Source of the DNA: Desulfarculaceae bacterium
Lineage (GTDB): Bacteria; Desulfobacterota; Desulfarculia; Desulfarculales; Desulfarculaceae
Assembly (NCBI GenBank): GCA_021737145.1
Contig: JAIPEN010000002.1
Location: forward strand, 186,001-250,000
Direction of reading: 5' to 3'
DNA: 64,000 bases
How positions within the stretch are numbered: position 1 is the stretch's first letter; each line of letters starts with the position of its first letter. The notes under the pieces were generated by a model. The model saw only the letters and a list, made by a program, of their open reading frames with translations, did not search any database and was not told the DNA's origin. Both the position numbers and the translations under genes were made by a program. This document shows positions 33,946-42,020 of the stretch, piece by piece.

Positions 33946-35813
33946 CAGAAAGCCTGCCCTACGCTGAGGTAGGCCTCGTAGCGGTCAAAGGGTTCATTGG
34001 CCGGCGGGTTGAGCTGGTAGCCGATGTCCACCCGGAGAGGGCCCACCGGGGTGTTGTAGCGCAGGCCCACCCCGGTGGTGTAGCGCAGGCTGCCGAAGCT
34101 GTCCTCCACCCGCTCCCAGGCGTTGCCCACGTCCATGAACACCACCCCGCCCAGCTCCTTGTACACCGGGAAGCGCACCTCCACGCTGCCCAGGGCCATG
34201 GACTCGCCGCCCAGGGGCCGTCCCTGGGAGTCCAGGGGGCCCAGGCGCTGGTAGGGATAGCCGCGCACCGAGTCCGAGCCGCCGGGGAAAAAGCGCCGGA
34301 TAATGGGCACCGTCTCGGTGCCGGGCAGGGCCCAGGCCATGCCGCCGGCCGCCCGCATGGCCAGGTACCAGCGCTCCCAGGGCAGGGGCAACACGTGCCT
34401 CAGGTCGGCCTCGGCCCTTATGAAGCCCAGGTCCGAGCCCAGCAGCGTCATGGCGGTCTCCACCTCCAGGCGGCCGTAGGTGCCCTTGGTGGCGTCCAGC
34501 AGGGAGTCGCGGCTGTCGTAGATGATGCCCAGGGGCACCGAGGAGATGAAAAAGGTCTGGTTCTCAAAGGAGGGGTCCGGCACCTGGGTCTTGAGCTCGC
34601 GCATCCGGTCCTGCTCCACGTTGTAGCCCAGGAACCAGGACCAGTCGTTGTTTATCACGTACTCCAACGCCGGGTTGATGAACAGGCGGTTGTTGATAAA
34701 GGCCTCGGTGTCGCGCTGCTCGATGCCGCCGCGCATCACCAGGGTGGAGCGCCGGTTGAAGATATAGGGTTTTTTCAGGGTGCCCACCAGGCCGGTGTAG
34801 ATGGCGCTCAGCTTGCCTTCCAGGGAGAGGGTCTCGTCCCAGCCCAGGATGTTGCGGTTGATCTGCTGGATGCGCACCCTTAACAGGTCCTCGGTTCCCC
34901 AGCCCACCCCCAGTTGGATGCTGTGGGGGTCGCGCTCGCGCACATCGATGACGATGGGCACCATGTTGCCCTTGGCCTCGCTGTACAGGGGACGCAGGGT
35001 GGCGGAGGAGAAAAAGCCGGTGCTGAGAAGGGCCCGCTGGGTCTCTTCCATGGCTTTGTAGGAATAGGGTTGGCCCCGGGTGTAGGTGGCCTCCTCCAGG
35101 ATGAACTTGCGGCCGATGCTCTTGTTGCCCCTGACCAGGCTGTCGCCGAACAAATAGCGGGGGCCGGGGGTCAGCTTGAGCAGGATCACTGCCCGCTGCT
35201 TTTCCGGGTACACCCGCACCTGGCCCAAAACCTGGTTGGCCGGGCGGGCCTGGTTGGCGAAGTAGCGGTCTATGTCCCGCTTGGTCTCCTCGTACTTGTC
35301 CAGGACGAAGCGGTCGCCCGGCTGGAGGCGCAGCAGCTCGCGCACATCCTCTTCCCACAGGCGGCGGGTGTCATCGTCCTCCCAGACCAGCTCGGTTTTC
35401 TCCACCAGGGTGGGCTCGCCCTGCCGGGCCACGAAGGTCAGGTGCACCGCCTTGTTGGATTCCTGGCGGCGCTCTTTTACAGTCACCTCGGCCGAGAAGT
35501 AGCCCTGCTCCTTGAAAAGCTGCTGCAAGCGGCGGATGTCGCGCTCCGCGGTGAGGCGCTGGTAGGGTTCGCCCATCTTGAGGGCCAGGCCCGGCGGCGG
35601 CTTGCTCTCGATGACCTCCTCGGCCTCGCCGGGCTTGATGGCCGTGAAGCCCTGGAACCTCACCGAGGCCACGCGCCAGGGCGAGGAGGGGCCCTGGCTC
35701 TGGAGGCCGTAGCTGTCCAGAGGGTCGCGCTCCTTTTCGGGCTGGGCCAGGGCCGGCGCGCAGGCCAGCACCAGGGCCAAAGCCAAAATGGCCATGGCGA
35801 GTAACCTACTCAT
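33945..35813 (-). CDS. tamA: TamA/Omp85-family outer membrane protein
   Basis: A 622-residue outer-membrane beta-barrel with a signal peptide (MSRLLAMAILALALVLACAPALA), POTRA domains up to about residue 250 (WRVASVRFQGFTAIKPGEAEEVI, GYFSAEVTVKERRQ, RGNKSIGRKFILEEATY...), and a C-terminal 16-strand barrel. GGSDSVRGYPYQRLGPLD is the conserved Omp85 loop-6 (VRGY/F) motif. It works with TamB to insert or deliver outer membrane components. The start is the ATG at 35813; the frame runs on upstream but that part is antisense to the next gene and lacks signal-peptide logic. Confidence 0.93.
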   Translation of the reverse strand: MSRLLAMAILALALVLACAPALAQPEKERDPLDSYGLQSQGPSSPWRVASVRFQGFTAIKPGEAEEVIESKPPPGLALKMGEPYQRLTAERDIRRLQQLFKEQGYFSAEVTVKERRQESNKAVHLTFVARQGEPTLVEKTELVWEDDDTRRLWEEDVRELLRLQPGDRFVLDKYEETKRDIDRYFANQARPANQVLGQVRVYPEKQRAVILLKLTPGPRYLFGDSLVRGNKSIGRKFILEEATYTRGQPYSYKAMEETQRALLSTGFFSSATLRPLYSEAKGNMVPIVIDVRERDPHSIQLGVGWGTEDLLRVRIQQINRNILGWDETLSLEGKLSAIYTGLVGTLKKPYIFNRRSTLVMRGGIEQRDTEAFINNRLFINPALEYVINNDWSWFLGYNVEQDRMRELKTQVPDPSFENQTFFISSVPLGIIYDSRDSLLDATKGTYGRLEVETAMTLLGSDLGFIRAEADLRHVLPLPWERWYLAMRAAGGMAWALPGTETVPIIRRFFPGGSDSVRGYPYQRLGPLDSQGRPLGGESMALGSVEVRFPVYKELGGVVFMDVGNAWERVEDSFGSLRYTTGVGLRYNTPVGPLRVDIGYQLNPPANEPFDRYEAYLSVGQAF

Positions 35814-35936
35814 GACCTTTGATGATATGCTATCAATGCCGGGGCAACAAGCAGAGCCGCCAAAATACACCCCATTACGTGGGTATAACCTCTCTCGGCC
35901 CAACCGGAGGCGGCCCGGCAAGCAGCGCGGTGGAGC

Positions 35937-37559
35937 ATGAAGCAGAACCAAACCGATCCCCAGGTGCTGGCCGCCCTGGCCCGGCCGGATTTTTATCCCC
36001 ACCCAGCCGGCGCAGTGGAGCACCTTCAGACCCACATCAGCCATATCTTCCTGGCCGGCGATTTCGCTTACAAGCTCAAGAAGCCGGTGGATCTGGGCTT
36101 TCTGGACTTCACCGGCCTGGAGGGCCGACGCACGATGTGCCAGCGCGAGCTGCTGCTCAACCGCCGCCTGGCCCCGTCGGTGTACCTGGAGGTGCTGGCC
36201 GTGGCCCAGGGGCCGGACGGCCTGGCCCTGGCCCCCCTGGAGGCGGACGGCGAGGCGCGGGAATACCTGCTCAAGATGCGCCGCCTGGACCAGGAGCGCA
36301 TGATGGACCGCCTGCTGGAACAGGGGAAGGTGGGCCCGGATGAGGTGCGGGCCCTGGCCAGGCTGCTGGCCGCCTTCTACGATCGGGCCGAGCGCGGCCC
36401 GGAGGTGGATTTCGCCGGAAGGCCGGAGCAGGTGCGCCTCAACGTGGAGGAGAACTTCCGCCAGGCCCATGACTATCAGGGCATCAGCGTGTCGCCCGCC
36501 CGCTGGGAGGCCATCCGGGACTACAGCCTGGGTTTCATGCGCGAGCACTGGGAGCTGTTCAACCGGCGGGTGGCCGGAGGGCACATCGTGGACGGCCACG
36601 GCGACCTGCACTCGGGCAACATAAACCTGCCCGCCGGGGCCGAGCCGGTGGTGTTCGACTGCATCGAGTTCAACGAGCGCTTCCGCCACCAGGACGCGGC
36701 CTGCGACCTGGCCTTCTTGGCCATGGACCTGGATCACCACGGCCGCCCGGACTTGCGCGCCGCGCTGGTGGAGGAATACCTGGCGGTCAGCGGCGATAAG
36801 GGCCTCGAGGAGGTGTTGGACTTCTACCTATGCTACCGGGCCATGGTGCGGGCCAAGGTCTACGGCTTCATGCACGAGGACCCCGGCCTGGAGCTGGCCG
36901 AGCGCTTCCGCGACCTGGACCGGGCCCGCGCCTACTTCCGCCAGGCCGCCGGCTATGCCGGGGGCGAGCCGCCTTATTTCCTGGTGTGCTTCATGGGCAT
37001 GATGGGCACGGGCAAGAGCTATCTGGCCCGCCGCCTGGCCGAGGCCACCGGCTGGGCCCGCCTGAGCAGCGACGTGGTGCGCAAGCAGCGGGCGGGCCTG
37101 CGCCCCAGCCAGGCCAGCCGCGACGCTTGGGGCCAGGGCCTCTACGGATCCGAGGCCACCGAGGACACCTACGCGGCCCTTTGGCGCCGGGCAGCCTCCC
37201 GTCTGGCCATGGGCGACAGCGTCATCGTGGACGCCTCCTTTAGGCAAGACGCCCGGCGGGAGCGGTTTTTGGCCCTGGCCCAGGAGCAGGGGGCCGAGGC
37301 CCTGTTGGTGGAAGTGTATGCTTCCCGGGAAGTGGTGCGCCGGCGCCTGGCCCGTCGCGAGGCCAAGGGGGGCTCGGCCAGCGACGGCCGCCGAGAGCTG
37401 ATGGCCGCCCAGGCCGCGTCCTGGGAAAAGGCCTCGCCCGGGGTGGCCGCCCGCCTCCTGCGGGTGGACGGCGGCCTGGAGGGCGAAGTCAAGCTGGCCC
37501 GGGTGCTGGAGCGCCTGGAGGCCATGGGCCGCGCGGGCGGCAAGGAGCGAGGAGCATGA
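35937..37559 (+). CDS. Fused aminoglycoside-phosphotransferase-like and AAA/zeta-type kinase
   Basis: A 540-residue two-domain protein. The N-terminal half (about 1-335) is an APH/choline-kinase-like fold with HGDLHSGNI as the catalytic loop and VVFDCIEFNERF as the metal-binding segment. The C-terminal half has Walker A FMGMMGTGKSYLARRLAE (about residue 360) and a zeta-toxin/gluconate-kinase-like P-loop domain (DASFRQDARRERFLALAQ, SREVVRRRLARR). This pair is found in a conserved bacterial family of unknown substrate. The start ATG has GGAG close by. The stop overlaps the adenine deaminase gene by 4 bases. Confidence 0.87.
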   Translation: MKQNQTDPQVLAALARPDFYPHPAGAVEHLQTHISHIFLAGDFAYKLKKPVDLGFLDFTGLEGRRTMCQRELLLNRRLAPSVYLEVLAVAQGPDGLALAPLEADGEAREYLLKMRRLDQERMMDRLLEQGKVGPDEVRALARLLAAFYDRAERGPEVDFAGRPEQVRLNVEENFRQAHDYQGISVSPARWEAIRDYSLGFMREHWELFNRRVAGGHIVDGHGDLHSGNINLPAGAEPVVFDCIEFNERFRHQDAACDLAFLAMDLDHHGRPDLRAALVEEYLAVSGDKGLEEVLDFYLCYRAMVRAKVYGFMHEDPGLELAERFRDLDRARAYFRQAAGYAGGEPPYFLVCFMGMMGTGKSYLARRLAEATGWARLSSDVVRKQRAGLRPSQASRDAWGQGLYGSEATEDTYAALWRRAASRLAMGDSVIVDASFRQDARRERFLALAQEQGAEALLVEVYASREVVRRRLARREAKGGSASDGRRELMAAQAASWEKASPGVAARLLRVDGGLEGEVKLARVLERLEAMGRAGGKERGA

Positions 37560-39280
37560 GCAAGAGCTGGACTGCCCTCCAGCAGGAGCGTTTGGCCGCG
37601 GCCCGGGGCGATATCCCGGCCGAGCTGGTGTTCAGCGGCGGCAAGGTGGTCAATGTGTTCACCGGCAAGCTGGAGCACGCCTCGGTGGCGGTGCACAAGG
37701 GCGTGGTGGTGGGCCTGGGCGACTACACCGGCCGCCGGGAGATCAAGCTCGAGGGCGCCTATTTGGCCCCGGCCTTTATCGAGGGCCACATCCACGTGGA
37801 GTCGTCGCTTTTGGCCCCGGCCGGGCTGGCCCGGCTCATGGCGCCCCATGGCACCACGGCCCTGGTGGGCGACCCCCACGAGATCGGCAACGTCATGGGC
37901 CTTCCCGGCGTGGAGGCCATGCTCGCGGCCAGCCGGAGCCTGCCCCTGACCTTTTATTTCACCGCGCCCTCCTGCGTGCCGGCCACGGGCATGGAGGACT
38001 CCGGGGCCGACCTGGAGGCCAAGGACCTGGTGCGCCTGGCCCGCCATCCCCGGGTCATCGGCCTTTCGGAGATGATGAACTTTCCCGGCGCGGCGGGCGG
38101 CGACCCGGCCACCCTGGCCAAGCTGCACGCCTTCCGCAACCGGCCCCGCGACGGCCACGCGCCCCTGCTCGGCGGCAAGATGCTGGCTGCCTATCTCACC
38201 TCCGGGCCGGAGAGCGAGCACGAGGCCACCCTGCTCAGCGAGGGGGCTGAAAAGCTGGCCCGGGGCATGTGGCTGATGATCCGCCAGGGCACCAGCGCCA
38301 AGAACCTGGCCACCCTGCTGCCCCTGGTCAACCGGGTCAGCGAGCGGCGCTGTATGCTGGTCAGCGACGACGTGGAGGCCGACACCCTGGCCGCGCGGGG
38401 GCACCTGGACCATCTGCTCAGGCTGGCCGTGGCCCAGGGCCTGGACCCCATGACCGCCCTGCGCCTGGTCACCCTGAACCCGGCGCGGCGCTTCGGCCTG
38501 GCCCGGCGCGGGGGCATCGCGCCCGGCTGGCGGGCCGATTTGGTGGTGCTGGAGGACTTGAAGGAGTTCCCGGTGCGCGCCACCTGGCACGGCGGCCGCC
38601 TGGTGGCCTCGGAAGGCCGATGCCTGCACCCCTGCGGGGCCGCCTTCCCGGACGGAGCCCGCCAGACCATGCGGGTGGCCCCCCTGGGCGAGGACGCCTT
38701 CCAGGTCCGGGCCATCGGCTCCAAGGTCAGGGTCATCGGGGTGACTCCGGGCCAGATCGTCACCCAGAGCCTGGTGGAGGACACCCCGCAAAAGGGCGGA
38801 CGGCTGGCCGCCGATCCGGGCCGCGACCTGGCCCGTCTGGCGGTTATCGAGCGCCACCACGCCTCCGGCCGGGTGGGGCTGGGCCTGGTCAAGGGCCTGG
38901 GCCTGACCCAGGGGGCCCTGGCCAGCACCGTGGCCCACGACTCGCACAACCTCATGGTGGTGGGCGCGGACGACCGGTCCATGCTCACCGCCGCCCGCCG
39001 CCTGGTGGAGCTGGGGGGCGGCTGGTGCGTGGCCCGGGGCTCCAAGATATTGGCCGAGCTGCCCCTGCCCATCGCCGGGCTGATGAGCGACGCGCCTTTG
39101 GACTCGGTGCTGGGCGGCCTGGCGGAGCTGGAGCGGGCCGCCGCCTCGGTGTGCGCCCTGCCCAGCCCCTTCATGGCGGTTTCCTTTTTGGCCCTGCCGG
39201 TGATCCCCCACCTGAAGATCAGCGACCGGGGGCTCATCGACGTGGATGCCTTCGCCCCGGTGGAGCTGTTCCTGGACTAG
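37556..39280 (+). CDS. ade: Adenine deaminase
   Basis: A 574-residue enzyme converting adenine to hypoxanthine and ammonia. AFIEGHIHVESSLLAPAGLARL carries the HxH metal ligands; the HEIGNVMG, SEMMNFPGA and later SDDVEADTLAARGHLDHLLR elements fit the Ade amidohydrolase family. The C-terminal domain ends in SDRGLIDVDAFAPVELF. Length is normal for Ade. It overlaps the preceding kinase gene by ATGA, so it is coupled to it; purine salvage is its probable setting. Confidence 0.93.
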   Translation: MSKSWTALQQERLAAARGDIPAELVFSGGKVVNVFTGKLEHASVAVHKGVVVGLGDYTGRREIKLEGAYLAPAFIEGHIHVESSLLAPAGLARLMAPHGTTALVGDPHEIGNVMGLPGVEAMLAASRSLPLTFYFTAPSCVPATGMEDSGADLEAKDLVRLARHPRVIGLSEMMNFPGAAGGDPATLAKLHAFRNRPRDGHAPLLGGKMLAAYLTSGPESEHEATLLSEGAEKLARGMWLMIRQGTSAKNLATLLPLVNRVSERRCMLVSDDVEADTLAARGHLDHLLRLAVAQGLDPMTALRLVTLNPARRFGLARRGGIAPGWRADLVVLEDLKEFPVRATWHGGRLVASEGRCLHPCGAAFPDGARQTMRVAPLGEDAFQVRAIGSKVRVIGVTPGQIVTQSLVEDTPQKGGRLAADPGRDLARLAVIERHHASGRVGLGLVKGLGLTQGALASTVAHDSHNLMVVGADDRSMLTAARRLVELGGGWCVARGSKILAELPLPIAGLMSDAPLDSVLGGLAELERAAASVCALPSPFMAVSFLALPVIPHLKISDRGLIDVDAFAPVELFLD

Positions 39281-39392
39281 CGGCGGGCCCGCGCTCCTCC
39301 TGCCGGAGTAAGACCCGGTTTAACCAGGTCATCCAGGGGTTTGCAAGGGTGGGGCCTCGATGTTAAGCTGGCCGCTAACAAAGGAGCGGCCC

Positions 39393-40775
39393 TTGGCGCG
39401 CAAAAAAGAGCAAGACTGGTTCGAGCAGACCGACCGCAACATCCTGGCCTGGTTGTGGAAAAGCGACCATCCCTGGGCCGGATGGCGGCATCGTCTGCTG
39501 GGTCCGTTCAAGGTGACCTACCTGGCTCTGCGCAATTCATACCTGGACCGCCTGCCTTTTCAGGCCAACGCCCTGACCTTCATCACCCTGCTGGGCCTGG
39601 TGCCCGCCCTGGCCATCAGCTTTTCCCTGGCCAAGGGCCTGGGGTTCGCCGACGCCCTGAACAATCTGCTGATCAACGAGTACACCGCCAGCCAGGCCAA
39701 GGTGCTCACCTACATCATCACCTACGTGCAGCAGACCAAGGTGGGCACCCTGGGCATGGTGGGCCTGGCCCTTTTGGTGGCCACCCTGGTGCTAACTCTG
39801 TCCAGCGTGGAAGAGACCTTCAACCGCATCTGGGAGGCGCCCCACGGCCGCAACTGGCTGCGCAAGTTCACCGACTACCTCTCGGTGCTGGTCATCTGCC
39901 CCCTGCTGGTGCTGGCCTCCACCGGCCTTTGGGCCGGGCTCTCTTCCCATTCGGTGGTGCAGTGGGCCCTGGAGATGGCCTACGTGGGCCCCTTGGCCCA
40001 GTTCGCCCTCAAGCTGGGGCCCCTGGTGCTCCTGGTGGCCGCCTTCATCTTCTTGTACCTCTTTCTGCCCAACACCCGGGTGCCTTTTTCCTCGGCCCTG
40101 GTGGCCGGGGTGGTGGCCGCCCTGCTGTGGTGGATCGTGCAGAGCATCTACATCAAGTTCCAGTTGGGCGTGGCCCGCTACAACGCCATCTACGGCGGCT
40201 TCGCTTCATTGCCCCTGTTCATGGTCTGGCTGCAGGTCAGCTGGCAGGTGCTGCTGTTCGGGGCGGAGCTGGCCCATGCCCACAATTTGGTCAAGCGGGG
40301 CACCCAGCCCAAGGCCATAGCCACCCAGCTCAACCCGGCCCAGCGGGAGGCCCTGGCCCTGGGGGTGATGCAAAAGGTGGCTCAGAGCTTCGCCGCCGGC
40401 GAAGACCCCTGGTCGGTGACCCGCCTGGCCGAGGTGCTCCGGGTGCCCAAGGGCGAGGTGTGGAGCGTGGTGGATGACATGGAGTCGGCCGGGCTGGTGG
40501 CCGAGCTCAACCTGGAGGACCACGTGATACCGGGCCGGGCCCTGGAGCGCATTTTGGTGTGCCACGTTCTGGCCGCGGTGCGCGGCTCGCTGGATCAGGG
40601 CCGCGAGGGCTCCCAGCGGGAAGACCCGGCCCTGGTGGAGCTGGTGGGCAAGGTGCTGGCCGCGGAAGAAAAGGCCCTGGGCAACATGCGCCTGGTGGAT
40701 TTGGCCGAGATTAAGCCCGGCGGCGAGGCCGCCTCCTGCGCCACCGGGCAACCCCATTCCCAGGAGACGGCATGA
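39393..40775 (+). CDS. YihY/BrkB-family inner membrane protein with winged-helix tail
   Basis: A 460-residue protein. About six membrane helices occupy residues 50-300 (AISFSLAKGLGFADALN, LVATLVLTLSSVEETFNRIWE, LLVLASTGLWAGLS, VAGVVAALLWWIVQSIYIKFQ), with FNRIW and NAIYGGFASLPLFMVWLQVSW as family hallmarks. The C-terminus (RLAEVLRVPKGEVWSVVDDMESAGLVAEL) looks like a winged helix, also seen in some delta-proteobacterial YihY proteins. Function unknown. The TTG start follows AAGGAG by 6 bases; the ATG 33 bases upstream lacks such a site. Its stop overlaps the methyltransferase start. Confidence 0.87.
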   Translation: MARKKEQDWFEQTDRNILAWLWKSDHPWAGWRHRLLGPFKVTYLALRNSYLDRLPFQANALTFITLLGLVPALAISFSLAKGLGFADALNNLLINEYTASQAKVLTYIITYVQQTKVGTLGMVGLALLVATLVLTLSSVEETFNRIWEAPHGRNWLRKFTDYLSVLVICPLLVLASTGLWAGLSSHSVVQWALEMAYVGPLAQFALKLGPLVLLVAAFIFLYLFLPNTRVPFSSALVAGVVAALLWWIVQSIYIKFQLGVARYNAIYGGFASLPLFMVWLQVSWQVLLFGAELAHAHNLVKRGTQPKAIATQLNPAQREALALGVMQKVAQSFAAGEDPWSVTRLAEVLRVPKGEVWSVVDDMESAGLVAELNLEDHVIPGRALERILVCHVLAAVRGSLDQGREGSQREDPALVELVGKVLAAEEKALGNMRLVDLAEIKPGGEAASCATGQPHSQETA

Positions 40776-41488
40776 GCACTCCCCTGACGCCCGAAGGAGC
40801 GGCGCCCGGCAGTCCGGGTGCCCTGGAACGGGTCAGCGACCGTTTTGAGCTCAAGTGGAACGAGGTGCTGGTGGGAGCATCCCGCCTGTGGCTGCCCGAG
40901 CTGGCCGAGCCCACCGCCTACATCGAGCAGCGCATGGCCATCATGCCCGACGGCAAGGCCGATCTGCCCTATTGGACCAAGCTGTGGCCGGCGGCCATGG
41001 TCATGGCCCAGTTCGCCCTGCGCCTGACCAAGGGAAAGGACCCCCTGCTGGAGCTGGGGTCCGGCCTGGGCCTGCCCGGCCTGGTGGCCGCAGCCGGAGG
41101 ACGGCCGGTGGTGCTCAGCGACCTGGACCCCGACGCCCTGGAGTTCGCCCGGGCGGCGGCGGAAAAAAGCGGCCTGGGCGACCTGGTTTCGGTGCGCCGC
41201 CTGGACTGGGAAGACCCGCCCGAGGACCTGGGGAGCTTCGGAACCGTGCTGGGGGCCGAGGTGCTCTATCACCCCCCGCTCTATCCCCGCCTGGTGGAGC
41301 TGCTGGGCGAGCTGCTCACCCCCGGCGGCACCGCCTTTATAAGCCACGAGGCGCGGCCCTTTGCCATAAGCTTCTTCGACCTGGCCGGGGCCCGCTTCAG
41401 CGTGCGCCGCACCACCAGCCGCCTGGGCAAGGGCGAGGACGCCACCACGGTGTATCTCTACGCCCTGACCGCCCGCCAGGCCGCCTAA
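40772..41488 (+). CDS. Class I SAM-dependent methyltransferase (METTL16/FAM86-like group)
   Basis: A 238-residue methyltransferase. PLLELGSGLGLPGLVAAAGGRPVVLSDLDPDALEFARAAAEKSG is the SAM-binding Rossmann segment; VLGAEVLYHPPLYPRLVELLGELLTPGG follows the usual order. The upstream LPYWTKLWPAAMVMAQF (WTKLWPAA) is typical of lysine/histidine or small-molecule methyltransferases of the Methyltransf_16 type. The target is unknown. Coupled to the YihY gene by ATGA. It converges on merR with repeat C between them. Confidence 0.82.
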   Translation: MSTPLTPEGAAPGSPGALERVSDRFELKWNEVLVGASRLWLPELAEPTAYIEQRMAIMPDGKADLPYWTKLWPAAMVMAQFALRLTKGKDPLLELGSGLGLPGLVAAAGGRPVVLSDLDPDALEFARAAAEKSGLGDLVSVRRLDWEDPPEDLGSFGTVLGAEVLYHPPLYPRLVELLGELLTPGGTAFISHEARPFAISFFDLAGARFSVRRTTSRLGKGEDATTVYLYALTARQAA

Positions 41489-41495
41489 AGAAAAA

Positions 41496-41620
41496 GCCGG
41501 CTGCGCCAGGAGGCGTAATACCGCGTTGCCTGCGCCGCTCCAGCCTTGACGTAGCTCCACCACGCCTCCAGCCGTTGCTTGCCGGCGCCTTGTCTTGCAC
41601 CACCTGGCTGTGCCGGTGGC
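41496..41620. repeat. Dispersed intergenic repeat, copy C
   Basis: Immediately after the methyltransferase stop, between convergent genes. The ends form an imperfect inverted repeat: CCGGCTGCGCCAGG (41497-41510) against CCTGGCTGTGCCGG (41603-41616). The interior matches copies A and B: ACCGCGTTGCCTGCGCCGCTCCAGCCTTGACGTAG, CACGCCTC, GTTGCTTGCCGGCGCCTTGTCTTGC. The whole unit could fold into a long stem. Confidence 0.6.
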
Positions 41621-41652
41621 CGCCTTTATAAGGAAAATTCAGCTAAGCCGGA

Positions 41653-41973
41653 TCAATCGAGCATCTTCAGGATGTCGCTAAGCTCGTCCCGTAGCTGATC
41701 CACCATGCCCTCCCGCTCGGACTGGGCCTCGCCGGACAGCTCGTCCAGGCGCCTCTTGGCCCCGGCGATGGTGTAGCCCTCCTCGTGCAGCAGGGTCTTG
41801 ATGATCAGCAGGGTCTCCAGGTCGGAAGGATGGAACAGGCGTTGCCCGCTGGCCGCGCGCACCGGCTTGAGCTGGGGAAAGCAGCTCTCCCAGTAGCGCA
41901 GCACATGGGTGTGGGTGCCCAGCAGCCGGGCCACCTCGCCGATGCGTAGATAAGGCTTGTCAGGTATTTCCAA
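41653..41973 (-). CDS. MerR-family transcriptional regulator
   Basis: A roughly 106-residue one-component regulator. YLRIGEVARLLGTHTHVLRYWESCFPQLKPVRAASGQRLFHPSDLETLLIIKTLLHEEGYTI is a complete MerR winged helix-turn-helix, and the C-terminus is a short coiled coil with no effector domain, like HspR- or CarA-type proteins. It is the last gene of the pheST operon, an arrangement frequent in delta-proteobacteria, where it usually follows ihfA; ihfA is absent here. No ATG is present: TTG at 41973, 9 bases after GGGGAG, is the best start; TTG at 41994 is also open. Confidence 0.85.
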   Translation of the reverse strand: MEIPDKPYLRIGEVARLLGTHTHVLRYWESCFPQLKPVRAASGQRLFHPSDLETLLIIKTLLHEEGYTIAGAKRRLDELSGEAQSEREGMVDQLRDELSDILKMLD

Positions 41974-42020
41974 GGTCACCGTCTCCCCTTGCAACTACGG
42001 TGACTATAGCATGAAGCGGG

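Noticed and set aside
35814-36740. Open frame extending tamA to 931 residues
   Set aside because: It is antisense to the fused kinase gene and lies before a clear signal peptide. The tamA start at 35813 is sufficient.
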